Source of the DNA: a virus
Reading direction: 5' to 3' (one strand)
IMG/VR virus record: IMGVR_UViG_3300036780_000399
Span: 1-30,479 of that record
DNA: 30,479 nucleotides
Position 1 is the stretch's first letter. Every line of letters starts with the position of its first letter. Shown here piece after piece: positions 7,123 to 14,547 of the stretch. The notes beneath the pieces were generated by a model, which saw only the letters and a list, made by a program, of their open reading frames with translations, did no database searches and was not told the DNA's origin. The position numbers and the translations under genes were made by a program.

Positions 7123-8624
7123 CGCCGGCTCACCGGCAGGGCGTCGAGGCGGAAGATCCCCGCGCGCGCGTCGTCCATGCCGGTGAAGGCGACCTCCATT
7201 TCGAGTTGACGCGCCGAGAACACCACGTCGGTCGGGTCCGCGCTGACCGCGAAGGGGCCGAACGCCGTCTCGGCGGTGTTGGGAAACTCCCGCGCATAGA
7301 AGGTGACCGTCGCATCGCCCAGGCTCTTCTCGTCGGCGACAAAGCCCTTGACCACCACGCGCTGGTCGCCCTGCGCCATGCCGCCCTGCGACGGCCACTC
7401 CACCGGGCCCGACCGCACGAACGGCGTCAGGGTCTCGCCGCCCGACGGATAGCTGAAGCCGACCTCATGCTCCCAGATCGCGCCTGAGGGATCGACCATG
7501 ATCGGGTTCTGGAAGATGCCGTTCCCCTCGCCGCAGGTGCGCGCCAGCGCCCCCACCCACCAGTGGTTCAGCCGATAGTTCCACAGCACATAGCGGTCAT
7601 CCTCCAACGACCCCGCCGAGGGATAGAACCACCACACCTCGCCGTGCTTGGTGTTGTGATAGGCGCAGACCTTCGAGCCCTGCGTCTCGTCGAAGTCGGC
7701 GAACACCTTGTCGGCGACCTCGCACGGCAAAGGATTGACCGTCCCGTCGTAGAGAAAGAAGCTCTTGCGCCCCATCCACACACAGCGACTGTCGATCGCC
7801 ACCGGCGCCCCTGTCGACACCGCGCCGCAATCGGCGCCCGCCAGCTGAAAGCCGTGCACGAACGGCGGCCCCAGATAGGTCGAGGACCACACGTCGACCT
7901 CGGTGAAATGCAGCTGCACCCCGCCCCTCAGCTTGCGGCCGAAGCGGAAGGTGCCTTCCGTGTCGATGTCCTGATCGCCGGCCTGGTTGGTGGCCGAGGC
8001 GGTCCACACCGTCTCCGCCTCCTGGTCGCACCAGGCGATGTTGCGGCCGCGATAGACGAAGATGAACCGCTCCTGGCTCACCGAACAGCCTGAGACGCCC
8101 GTCGGCGCGCCCGACACGACCTGCGCCGGCGTCGGCGTCGCCGCGTCCAGCTTCCACAGATACAGCTTGCCGTCCTCGGCCATGGCCCCCAGCAACCACT
8201 CGCCCCACACGTCCAACGTCCACACCGACGCCGGCTGAATGTCCTCGGTATCCGGGCGTCCCGTACCGAATGCTCCCACGCCGTACGGCCCCTCGCCGAA
8301 CCCGCCCTCGCCCGACGCGTCTGGACGCCCGGCGGTGAAGCCCGCGGGCGTGATGTCGACCAGCGCGCCGGTCACCGTCTGCACGTACAGCTTCTCGTGC
8401 GTGCCGATGGCGACCCAGCGTTCGTTGGCGTTGTCCTTCCAGGTGACGATCGCGCGCGCCAGCCCGCTCACCGCCGCCGTCCCCCGCTGACTCCAGCCGC
8501 CCACCGGCTGCAGGTCCGACCCATTGGGCGAACGCACCAGGTTGGAATCCCGCCACCGCCCCCGCGCCTGCCGCGCCGTCCCATTGGCGAACACGCCGGG
8601 CGGAAACTCGAGATCGACGTACAT
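7119..8624 (-). CDS. Tail nozzle / P22 gp10-like DNA stabilisation protein candidate
   Basis: This 501-aa protein starts with a motif (LEFPPGVFANGTARQARGRW) often seen at the start of prophage 'packaged DNA stabilisation' or tail-hub proteins. It continues with repeated Trp/Gly beta-strand patterns (WVAIGTHEKLYV, GKLYLWKL, RFIFVYRGRNIAW, GEVWWFYP, LWNYRLNHWWVGAL) suggesting a beta-propeller, as in P22 gp10 or podovirus nozzle proteins. ATG at 8624 was chosen over the open frame reaching 8855, because that upstream part is encoded by an intergenic repeat. It is the first gene of the tail-tip block 8624-5633. The name rests on pattern and position, not on a search. Confidence 0.7.
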   Translation of the reverse strand: MYVDLEFPPGVFANGTARQARGRWRDSNLVRSPNGSDLQPVGGWSQRGTAAVSGLARAIVTWKDNANERWVAIGTHEKLYVQTVTGALVDITPAGFTAGRPDASGEGGFGEGPYGVGAFGTGRPDTEDIQPASVWTLDVWGEWLLGAMAEDGKLYLWKLDAATPTPAQVVSGAPTGVSGCSVSQERFIFVYRGRNIAWCDQEAETVWTASATNQAGDQDIDTEGTFRFGRKLRGGVQLHFTEVDVWSSTYLGPPFVHGFQLAGADCGAVSTGAPVAIDSRCVWMGRKSFFLYDGTVNPLPCEVADKVFADFDETQGSKVCAYHNTKHGEVWWFYPSAGSLEDDRYVLWNYRLNHWWVGALARTCGEGNGIFQNPIMVDPSGAIWEHEVGFSYPSGGETLTPFVRSGPVEWPSQGGMAQGDQRVVVKGFVADEKSLGDATVTFYAREFPNTAETAFGPFAVSADPTDVVFSARQLEMEVAFTGMDDARAGIFRLDALPVSRR

Positions 8625-8655
8625 GAAACAACTCCAAAACCACGAGCGCGAGCGT

Positions 8656-8770
8656 GTCCCCCCGTCCTCGAGACGGGGGGACCGGACTGCGCTCTTCGCG
8701 CAGGCCAGGAGGGCAAGTGTTGCAGCCCACAACGGTCGGTGATGAGTGAAAGGGTGCGTGAACGCGACGC
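8656..8770 (+). repeat. Dispersed palindromic repeat, copy 1
   Basis: This copy has a strong hairpin (C-rich and G-rich arms around CCTCGAG, 8658-8680), then ACCGGACTGCGC, a short variable loop and GCGCAGGCCAGGAGGGCA. It continues with GTGATGAG...GCGTGAACGCGACG. The first 60 bases or so are nearly identical to the inverted copy at 12716-12776, and the whole unit is shared with 12544-12659. It lies in the 5' leader of the nozzle gene. Confidence 0.8.
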
Positions 8771-8938
8771 TCAGTTCGTCCCGCTTCGAAGACGAGCGCA
8801 CATCATCGCGATGATCGATTTCCTGAGACATGACGCGCATCGCCCGCGCACGCAAGCGCCCGAAAAGTCCGCAACCGCGAACCGCCTCGTGATCGTATTT
8901 CTTCGCGCGGTTTTGCGACGAGCGCCCGCGCCTTCCGC

Positions 8939-8966
8939 TTGCGGCCCGCGCGTATTCCGCTATGCT
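8939..8966 (+). promoter_or_regulatory. Sigma70-like promoter of the 570-aa lipoprotein gene
   Basis: A TTGCGG (8939-8944) and a TATGCT (8961-8966) are separated by 16 bp, leaving a leader of about 60 bases before the ATG at 9032. The gene therefore seems to have its own promoter, independent of the leftward late transcript, as expected for a cargo gene expressed in the lysogen. Confidence 0.5.
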
Positions 8967-9031
8967 ACCTGTAGAAGTATTCCAGCGTACATGCCGCTAC
9001 TGGTTCAGAGCCTTTTCGGGGGGATCTGCTC

Positions 9032-10744
9032 ATGACCGCACGTCGCCGACTGCTTCCGCTCGCCCTGCTCCCACTCCTCGCCGCCTGCCAGGGCCACCTG
9101 CCGCCGCTGGAGACGCAGCCGCACATCACGGCGCCTGTCGAGCCGCGCCAGAGAGATGCCGATCTGGTTATCAATCGCGTTGAATGTGAGCTCTATGACA
9201 TTATCCATCCATCCGTGACTGCCGCAGCGGAGGCGCATGAGAACGCGCTAGCCGCGGGGCACGGTGAAGGCGAGGTCGGCTACCTGCTAAACGAAGACGA
9301 ACGGTTGGCTAGGCTGAGGAGAGAAAAACTTCTCGACCGTCTTGTCAGTGACCACTTCGTCGTAACCGTTCAACTCAACCTCGATGTCTCAGACACCGAA
9401 GGCTTCACTCCGTCGTTCGCGATCACGAGGCCGTTGCCCGGGAAGAGCAGCCCGAACCGTGTCACAAGCCTTGGCGCATCGATTACCAGCACGCAAGAAC
9501 GCGCCGGAAACGTCAACTATTCGGTAGACCTTGCTTCTCTAAACAAGAATCCTCCCGCATGTGCGCCGGCGGACGGGGTTGGTGGCGTTGCAGGAAAACT
9601 TGGCCTCGTAGACATAGTTTATGATGGCCTGACCTCACTTCAGAAGGCATCGAAGAATAACATCTACAGCGCCGGAACAGGCCCAGTCGTGCCTCCGCTG
9701 GTTAAGCAGGTTCAGTTTGAAGAGAGGGTCACCATCCCCGCGGCCACAGCGTCTGGGTCACCGCTATACCGGATGGGCCTCCTTACTGGCGTGCTCACGC
9801 TCGGCCCGGGCGCAACTGGAGGGCCGGCCCCGGGCAGTGCAGCGTTCATCGGCGACTTGGTGCTCGACAAGAAATGTCCCGACGACACCTTCACAAACTG
9901 TAGTGATTTAACTCCTGAACGGTACGTTGCCGCGAGCTTGTCGGGCCCCTACTTCGCCTCAACGTCCGTCAGCGACCCGAGCAAGTTCACGCTTTCAGGA
10001 AGCATGACGTTCGATGACCAGGAAAACGCCGATGCAAAAGCTGACCTAGGGTACAGCGCGACCGTGACCTTCAACGGGATTCGGAAAGCTGGCGAACTTG
10101 CGCCCGCTTCCTCCGCCAGACGTAGAATCGTAAACACCGTCTCACTAAACGGATTCTCGCCGCAGGGATCAGGCGGAACGTCGGCCGCGACGTTTCGTGC
10201 GTGTGGCGCATATACAACGCCCGCAGTCGACATTCACGGAGCTATAGGCGTAGACAATCCACCGGCGCAGGCTTGCACGCCAAGCAACGGCGCCATGCCC
10301 AGAACGCTGGCGCAACCAGAATCTGTGAAGCCGCTGGAGAGTAATACGTCTTACACTCAAATCCAGGCGTTCACCGGGAGTACCAAACCGAGTGGGACTG
10401 GTTCCCCGGGCGGCGGAGGGGGCTCGGCTGCATCTTTCGGGACAGTCGTTACCTTCACACTGGCATACAGCGGTAATGCCAACCTTGTCGCAACACTGGC
10501 GCATTTCAAAGGCCCCGGCGGAGCAGCTTCTCTTGGGAGCGCGGGACGAACTAATACAGACCAGATGACAATAAGCTTTACCCCCGCTTGTCAGGATCAC
10601 CCCAACGACACCGTCGAAGATTATTGGGACACGATCCCGTTGTGCTTCGATCTGCCAGGCCAAACCGCTGACGCCATAACGGCAAACTTCAACGCCATCA
10701 TAAGCAGAGCACTCGTGGCGGGATTTGTGAAACAACAGCAATGA
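9032..10744 (+). CDS. Large cargo lipoprotein of unknown function
   Basis: This 570-aa protein has an N-terminal lipoprotein signal (basic MTARRR, hydrophobic core, LLAAC with Cys19). The mature protein is rich in Ser, Thr, Gly and Asn, with only one Trp visible near the end. It has Cys-containing segments that may form disulphides, and a Gly/Ser/Pro linker near residues 452-465. This suggests a multidomain beta-rich surface or periplasmic protein. A GGGGGGAT precedes the ATG. It lies opposite in strand to its tail-gene neighbours, has its own promoter, and is clearly AT-richer (27 G/C of 60 in 9601-9660). No family was recognised. Superinfection exclusion or surface alteration is possible but unproven. 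Confidence 0.75.
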   Translation: MTARRRLLPLALLPLLAACQGHLPPLETQPHITAPVEPRQRDADLVINRVECELYDIIHPSVTAAAEAHENALAAGHGEGEVGYLLNEDERLARLRREKLLDRLVSDHFVVTVQLNLDVSDTEGFTPSFAITRPLPGKSSPNRVTSLGASITSTQERAGNVNYSVDLASLNKNPPACAPADGVGGVAGKLGLVDIVYDGLTSLQKASKNNIYSAGTGPVVPPLVKQVQFEERVTIPAATASGSPLYRMGLLTGVLTLGPGATGGPAPGSAAFIGDLVLDKKCPDDTFTNCSDLTPERYVAASLSGPYFASTSVSDPSKFTLSGSMTFDDQENADAKADLGYSATVTFNGIRKAGELAPASSARRRIVNTVSLNGFSPQGSGGTSAATFRACGAYTTPAVDIHGAIGVDNPPAQACTPSNGAMPRTLAQPESVKPLESNTSYTQIQAFTGSTKPSGTGSPGGGGGSAASFGTVVTFTLAYSGNANLVATLAHFKGPGGAASLGSAGRTNTDQMTISFTPACQDHPNDTVEDYWDTIPLCFDLPGQTADAITANFNAIISRALVAGFVKQQQ

Positions 10745-10762
10745 ACCTCAGAGTGCCGCTTC

Positions 10763-12511
10763 CTACTGCGCCACCACGATCACGCTGAACCCCGTCGGAT
10801 CATGCGCCCCGCCGCCGTTGGCGCACTCGATGGCGGCTTGGCTGGTCGAGCGGGTAAACGTCGAATCCTCGGCGCACTGTTCCTGCACCGTCCCCTGGGC
10901 CAGCACCACGAACGCATAGTTCGCGTCGGGAAAGGTCGAGGCGAAGGTGATGGTGTAGCTCCCCGTCCCCGTGCGGGACACGCCGGCGATGTTGTTGCTT
11001 GCGACCAGGGTGGGGACGCTGCCCGAGACGGTCACATATCCCGACGCCGCCACCGGAAAACCTGACCACGCCGCATCTGTGCCGCCGCTGTTCACGGTCA
11101 GCACCTGCCCCGCCGCCGACCCCATCGCCGGCAGGATGACGCCCCGCGCGGCGCCGGCGCTCAGATCGCTCGGCGGCCCCGACCCGGCCGCCGAGCGGCC
11201 CTTGATCGTCCCCGACGCGACATTGGCGAGGTCTGCGTTGCTCACCGCACCGGCCTGGATCGTCGCCGTGCCGCTCACATTGGCCGAGCCGTTGAAGCTC
11301 GCCGACGTCCACGCCACGTCGCCGCTCATCGCGATGGTGTGTCCGCTCGCGAGCGTCGCGGCCGATCCCGTCGTGTTACCGCTCAGCGCGGAGTCCGTGA
11401 ACGCCAACGTCTTGGTCGCGCCGCCGCTGGTCTGATACTTCAGCGCGTCCGCGTTGTTCCACACGTCCCCCGATCCCGGCGAGGTCGGATCCGCCGTCCC
11501 CTTCGCCAGGTTCAGCGGCGCCAGCGTGCTCGACGTAACGCCAAACGTCAGCTTCACCCCGCTCAACGTCTGTGCGCCCGACCAGGTGTTGGCGCCGTTC
11601 AACAGCGGCGCCGCCGCCCCCGACGTCCCGGTGTTCACCACCGCCGCCGTGCCCAGCCCCAGGTTCGTGCGCGATGTCGCGACATTGGCCACGTCCGACA
11701 AATTGTTGGTCGAGATCAACCCCGTCCCCGACGCCGATCCCATGGTGATGTTCGCTCCGCCGATGCGGCAGGCGAACAACGTCGAGGTGATCCAGCAGTC
11801 GCCGTTCGACGGCGAGGTCGGCGCGCTGCCCGGCGCGATGTTCAGGCTGGCCGCCCCCGACGCCGAGGCTGGAAACCCGACCCTGCCGGTAAAGCTGTCG
11901 CCGGCCCGGTTCGCCGGCGTGAACCCGAGCTGTCCCGTCACCGCGCCCGCCGCCAGCATCGAGGCGCTGACCGTCCCGCCCGGTATCGTCGCGTTCAGCG
12001 TGACGTCGGAGGACCCGTCGAAACTGATCGACCCGGACAGATTGGCGCCGAGCGTCAACGTGCGCGCCGTCGTCCACCTCGCCGCCGAACCCGTGGTGTT
12101 GGCCGAAATGTTCGTGCCGTCGACGAACGCCAGCGTACGCCGCAAAGGCCCGCTCGTCTGGGTGACGTACACGTTCGTCCCGTCCCATTCCACCGCCCCC
12201 GCCGCAGGCGACGTCAGCAGCGCCCCCGCCTGCAGCTTCAACGGCGCCAGCGTCGTCGTCCCCGCCGCCAGCACCGGCGTTCCCGTGAACGTGCATCCCG
12301 CAACGCCGCTCGACCGCGCCCCGCCGGCCAGATCGCACTTGCCGTAGAGCAGGCTGTCGAGCGTATCGAGATCGCCGTTGATCTGCGTCCCCCAGGTATC
12401 CGCGTCGGCGGACACCGTCGGCTTCGACAGCGCATAGTTAGCCGTCGGCGTGCCGGCAAACGCCGCCGGCGCAAGCGCCGTCAGCGCGACCGAAAGCAAA
12501 AGCCTGCGCAT
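10763..12511 (-). CDS. Tail fibre protein with N-terminal Sec-type signal
   Basis: This 582-aa protein starts with a convincing Sec signal peptide (MRRLLLSVALTALAPAAFAG). A fibre-type N-terminal domain follows (NYALSKPTVSADADTWGTQI...LDSLLY, about residues 25-56). It then has three related modules of the type APLxL...TSPxxGDxW...TLAF...NTTGSAA (about 87-145, 222-257 and 329-385). The C-terminus (about 490-582, GVSRTGTGSYTITF...YAFVVLA) resembles fibre C-terminal domains. ATG at 12511 was chosen because GGAG is nine bases upstream; an ATG at 12520 and a TTG at 12526 are in frame but poorly spaced. It is probably an adsorption fibre. A cleavable export signal is unusual for a virion protein. 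Confidence 0.78.
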   Translation of the reverse strand: MRRLLLSVALTALAPAAFAGTPTANYALSKPTVSADADTWGTQINGDLDTLDSLLYGKCDLAGGARSSGVAGCTFTGTPVLAAGTTTLAPLKLQAGALLTSPAAGAVEWDGTNVYVTQTSGPLRRTLAFVDGTNISANTTGSAARWTTARTLTLGANLSGSISFDGSSDVTLNATIPGGTVSASMLAAGAVTGQLGFTPANRAGDSFTGRVGFPASASGAASLNIAPGSAPTSPSNGDCWITSTLFACRIGGANITMGSASGTGLISTNNLSDVANVATSRTNLGLGTAAVVNTGTSGAAAPLLNGANTWSGAQTLSGVKLTFGVTSSTLAPLNLAKGTADPTSPGSGDVWNNADALKYQTSGGATKTLAFTDSALSGNTTGSAATLASGHTIAMSGDVAWTSASFNGSANVSGTATIQAGAVSNADLANVASGTIKGRSAAGSGPPSDLSAGAARGVILPAMGSAAGQVLTVNSGGTDAAWSGFPVAASGYVTVSGSVPTLVASNNIAGVSRTGTGSYTITFASTFPDANYAFVVLAQGTVQEQCAEDSTFTRSTSQAAIECANGGGAHDPTGFSVIVVAQ

Positions 12512-12543
12512 CGATATCATCTCCAAAAAAATTAAAGAAACGC

Positions 12544-12659
12544 CTGTCCTCCCGCAGAGCGGGAGGACCGGACTGCGCTCTTGGGCGCAGGCCAGGAGGG
12601 CAAGTGTTTGCAGCCCGCGACGGTGCGTGATGAGGGAAGGGGGGCGTGAACGCGACGCG
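12544..12659 (+). repeat. Dispersed palindromic repeat, copy 2 (left arm of an inverted pair)
   Basis: The copy opens with a hairpin of CTCCCGC and GCGGGAG. It continues with ACCGGACTGCGC...GCGCAGGCCAGGAGGGCA and GTGATGAG...GCGTGAACGCGACGC, as in the copy at 8656-8770. It lies immediately upstream of the fibre gene, on the 5' side. With the inverted copy at 12716-12776 it forms a head-to-head pair separated by about 56 bp. Confidence 0.8.
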
Positions 12660-12715
12660 TCGTTCAGGCGCCATACCCTGAGACAATCACCTTCCCGCGT
12701 CGCACTCCCGATGAC

Positions 12716-12776
12716 GTGCCCTCCTGGCCTGCGCTATGCGCAGTCCGGTCCCCCCGTCTCGAGGACGGGGGGACAT
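12716..12776 (-). repeat. Dispersed palindromic repeat, copy 3 (inverted arm)
   Basis: Read on the minus strand, this copy is nearly identical to the first 60 bases of the copy at 8656-8770. The differences are mainly in the 4-base loop between GCGC arms. It lies just downstream of the small gene ending at 12795, so it may also act as a transcription terminator or RNA stabiliser. Confidence 0.8.
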
Positions 12777-12794
12777 GCGCTTTCACGCGCTCGC

Positions 12795-13091
12795 CTACTG
12801 CCCCACCTTCCCTTCAAACGCATGTCCGGTCGTCGCCGCCACGATGCTGATCGGGGTCGAGGGCGGGGGGTACGGCGCATAGACCGCGCCTGGCTTCAGT
12901 TCCAGGCTCTTGCCGTCGCTGGCGCTGGCGTTGGCGCCGGCGTCGTTGATGAACAGGCTTTCGGTTGCGCTCCACGGGTTCTGGATGCGCAGGTATTTGC
13001 GCGCCGAATCGAACGGCGCCGCGGTTTGCGCCGTACCGCCCGTGGCGATGGTTGCGCTGATGTCGGTGAATTGGGTTGGACGTTCGGCCAT
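12795..13091 (-). CDS. Small beta-rich virion-associated protein
   Basis: This 98-aa protein has the pattern FTDISATIATGGTAQTAAPFDSARKYLRIQNP...LFINDAG...SLELKPGAVY. It looks like a single beta-sandwich of the kind found in small head decoration or connector proteins of podoviruses. The ATG at 13091 is 7 bp after the stop of the adaptor gene, so the two are in one operon. No enzymatic motif is present. The assignment to the virion is from position and pattern. Confidence 0.62.
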   Translation of the reverse strand: MAERPTQFTDISATIATGGTAQTAAPFDSARKYLRIQNPWSATESLFINDAGANASASDGKSLELKPGAVYAPYPPPSTPISIVAATTGHAFEGKVGQ

Positions 13092-13098
13092 GGTCGCC

Positions 13099-13713
13099 TC
13101 AAATGATGCGGGTGTTGGTGAAGGGCGTCAGGCGGTCGCCGGCGACGGCCGCGCGGTCGTTCGCCTCGATCTCGCCCACGATGTTGGAAAGCTCGCCCTG
13201 CCAGGCGCTCAGCCGCTCGTCCTGGACCATCACGCCAAAGCTCACCAGCGACGCGTAGAGATAGACGTCGGGGTGTTTGACGAGCAGCCAGTTCGACGGG
13301 TTCGCGTCCGACAGCGCCGGCAGGTTCTGAAAATAGGTCAACTGATAGGCCGCCGCCGTCGCCGGCTCGGGATAGACCTCGAGGTTCGCGCCGGTGATCG
13401 CATAAACCCGCGGCGCGCCTGAGACGTCCGGCCCCGCCTTCAGCGCGTCCATCTCATCGACGGACACCGGCTCCAGCTTGGTCGTGTCGTCGCCGGTCAG
13501 GCGCAGCGCCTTGGCGCCGTTGAAGTCGCCGGGCAGGGCCGCGCGCGCGCCGGTGACGCTGCCTTCGACGGTCGCAACCATCTCGCGCGCCGACAGCAGG
13601 CGGTTCAGCCGCGCCTCGCCCATCTGCACCGCGATGGGCCAGTTGGCGCCCTGGTCGGTGCGGATCGCATAGATCGCGAGCGCGGCCTGCAAACTGGCAT
13701 AGTCGGTGATCAT
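13099..13713 (-). CDS. Head-tail adaptor protein (SU10-type phage adaptor)
   Basis: This 204-aa protein is mostly helical at the N-terminus (ASLQAALAIYAIRTD...LPIAVQMGEARLNRLLSARE-like). It then has a beta segment (VYAITGANLEVYPEPATAAAYQLTYFQNLPAL) and a C-terminal helical part (HPDVYLYASLVSFG...). This order is typical of the adaptor that joins portal and tail in SU10/phiEco32-like podoviruses. The gene overlaps the upstream gene by 4 bp and is followed by a small structural gene. Confidence in the family is good from pattern, but no alignment was run. Confidence 0.78.
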   Translation of the reverse strand: MITDYASLQAALAIYAIRTDQGANWPIAVQMGEARLNRLLSAREMVATVEGSVTGARAALPGDFNGAKALRLTGDDTTKLEPVSVDEMDALKAGPDVSGAPRVYAITGANLEVYPEPATAAAYQLTYFQNLPALSDANPSNWLLVKHPDVYLYASLVSFGVMVQDERLSAWQGELSNIVGEIEANDRAAVAGDRLTPFTNTRII

Positions 13714-14060
13714 CGAAACCCATCCCCGCCGCTGAGCGCCACACGCCCGGGCGCCGTTCTCAGATGCGCGAAGTCAGGATCGTTCAACAGCTTGACCAAG
13801 CGGTCGCTGTGCCTCGGATCGAGGATGTCGATCCCCTCCTCCGCCAGGATCTTGTGCACGATCGCAAACGGGATCGACGCCACCCGGCGCAACTCGCGCG
13901 ACGGCGAATAGCCGTCGTTCGCGTTCGCCATCTGCTTGTTGCGCTCCAGCATCGGCGTAACGTCGGTGGTCGAAACCACCACGCCGCCGCCCCTGCCGTC
14001 GTCGCGCCACGCGTGGGTCGCCCCCGCGCGCGAGGTGAAGAGCGGCCGCTCGCGCGTCAT
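13710..14060 (-). CDS. Small phage head-region protein of unknown function
   Basis: This 116-aa protein has a basic N-terminal half containing a short Gly-rich turn. A conserved-looking C-terminal patch follows (YSPSRELRRVASIPFAIVHKILAEEGID...DRLVKLLNDPDFAHLRTAPGRV). Proteins with this RELRRVASIP...L.DPD...RT.PG pattern occur between capsid and adaptor genes in podoviruses and may be head completion factors. It overlaps both neighbours by 4 bp. Confidence 0.68.
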   Translation of the reverse strand: MTRERPLFTSRAGATHAWRDDGRGGGVVVSTTDVTPMLERNKQMANANDGYSPSRELRRVASIPFAIVHKILAEEGIDILDPRHSDRLVKLLNDPDFAHLRTAPGRVALSGGDGFR

Positions 14061-14332
14061 GACGCCGGAACGGTTGCGGCCACGATCTCGACCCAGCCCT
14101 TGTCCTCGAGCTGCTGCGCGATCCCGCGCGGCAACGACGCCTGGTCGCCGCGGCGATAGTGCCCGAAGCGATCGGGCGATGACCCGAACGAACCGTCGGC
14201 AATCTTGCCGTCGCCGAGCGGCAGCACCCGCACGGTCACCTTGCCGGCGTCGTCTTCCGCCGGCGGTTCGGCCGCGGCGCGTTTCGCCGCGCGCGCGGCG
14301 GCCATACGGGGTGCGAAGTCAGGATCGGTCAT
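14057..14332 (-). CDS. Small phage protein between capsid and adaptor genes
   Basis: This 91-aa protein has an Ala/Arg-rich N-terminal helix and a C-terminal globular part (VTVRVLPLGDGKIADGSF...HYRRGDQASLPRGIAQQLEDKGWVEIV). ATG at 14332 was chosen; GAGGA lies eight bases upstream. It is probably a head accessory protein, translationally coupled to the next gene by a 4-bp overlap. No enzymatic motif is visible, and the exact role is unknown. Confidence 0.65.
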   Translation of the reverse strand: MTDPDFAPRMAAARAAKRAAAEPPAEDDAGKVTVRVLPLGDGKIADGSFGSSPDRFGHYRRGDQASLPRGIAQQLEDKGWVEIVAATVPAS

Positions 14333-14350
14333 GGTATGGTTCCTCTTGAT

Positions 14351-14538
14351 GCTCCTCCCTCGCGCGGGGCGCGCGGGGGAGGTGGTCCGAAGGACCGGAG
14401 GGGGCGTGCCGGAAATGAGACGCATGCCTGAGAATGCGGCGGCGGCAGCCGACGCAAACTCGGCGTCGTGCTTCTTGCACGCCCCCTCCGTCGCTCCGCG
14501 ACACCTCCCCCGTTTTCTACCGAAAACGAGGAAGGAGG
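14351..14538. repeat. Head-to-head pair of dispersed GC-rich palindromes
   Basis: The left arm (14351-14407) contains CTCCCTCGCGC...GCGCGGGGGAGG, then TGGTCCGAAGGACCGGAGGGGGCG. The right arm (14478-14538) is the inverted equivalent (CGCCCCCTCCGTCGC...CACCTCCCCC...). About 70 bp lie between. It fills the gap between the major capsid gene and the next gene. Its architecture is the same as at 29561-29741. Confidence 0.75.
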
Positions 14539-14547
14539 ATGCGTGGC

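Larger units (their letters stand above)
8625..9031. other. Intergenic region between two divergent genes
   Basis: This 407-bp stretch separates the minus-strand nozzle gene from the plus-strand lipoprotein gene. It holds a dispersed repeat (8656-8770), a 14-bp perfect palindrome ATCATCGCGATGAT (8802-8815), and a sigma70-like promoter for the lipoprotein gene (8939-8966). No convincing gene is seen in it. Confidence 0.7.

Noticed and set aside
8625-8855. N-terminal extension of the nozzle-like gene
   Set aside because: The extra residues are encoded by a dispersed repeat, and the usual N-terminal motif starts at the ATG at 8624.
11454-12347. Long plus-strand open frame opposite the long fibre
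   Set aside because: It is a shadow of the fibre gene with its Thr/Gly codons; no start signal or protein pattern supports it.
10763-12511. Diversity-generating retroelement at the fibre
   Set aside because: No reverse transcriptase gene and no template/variable repeat pair were seen; the internal repeats are protein modules.
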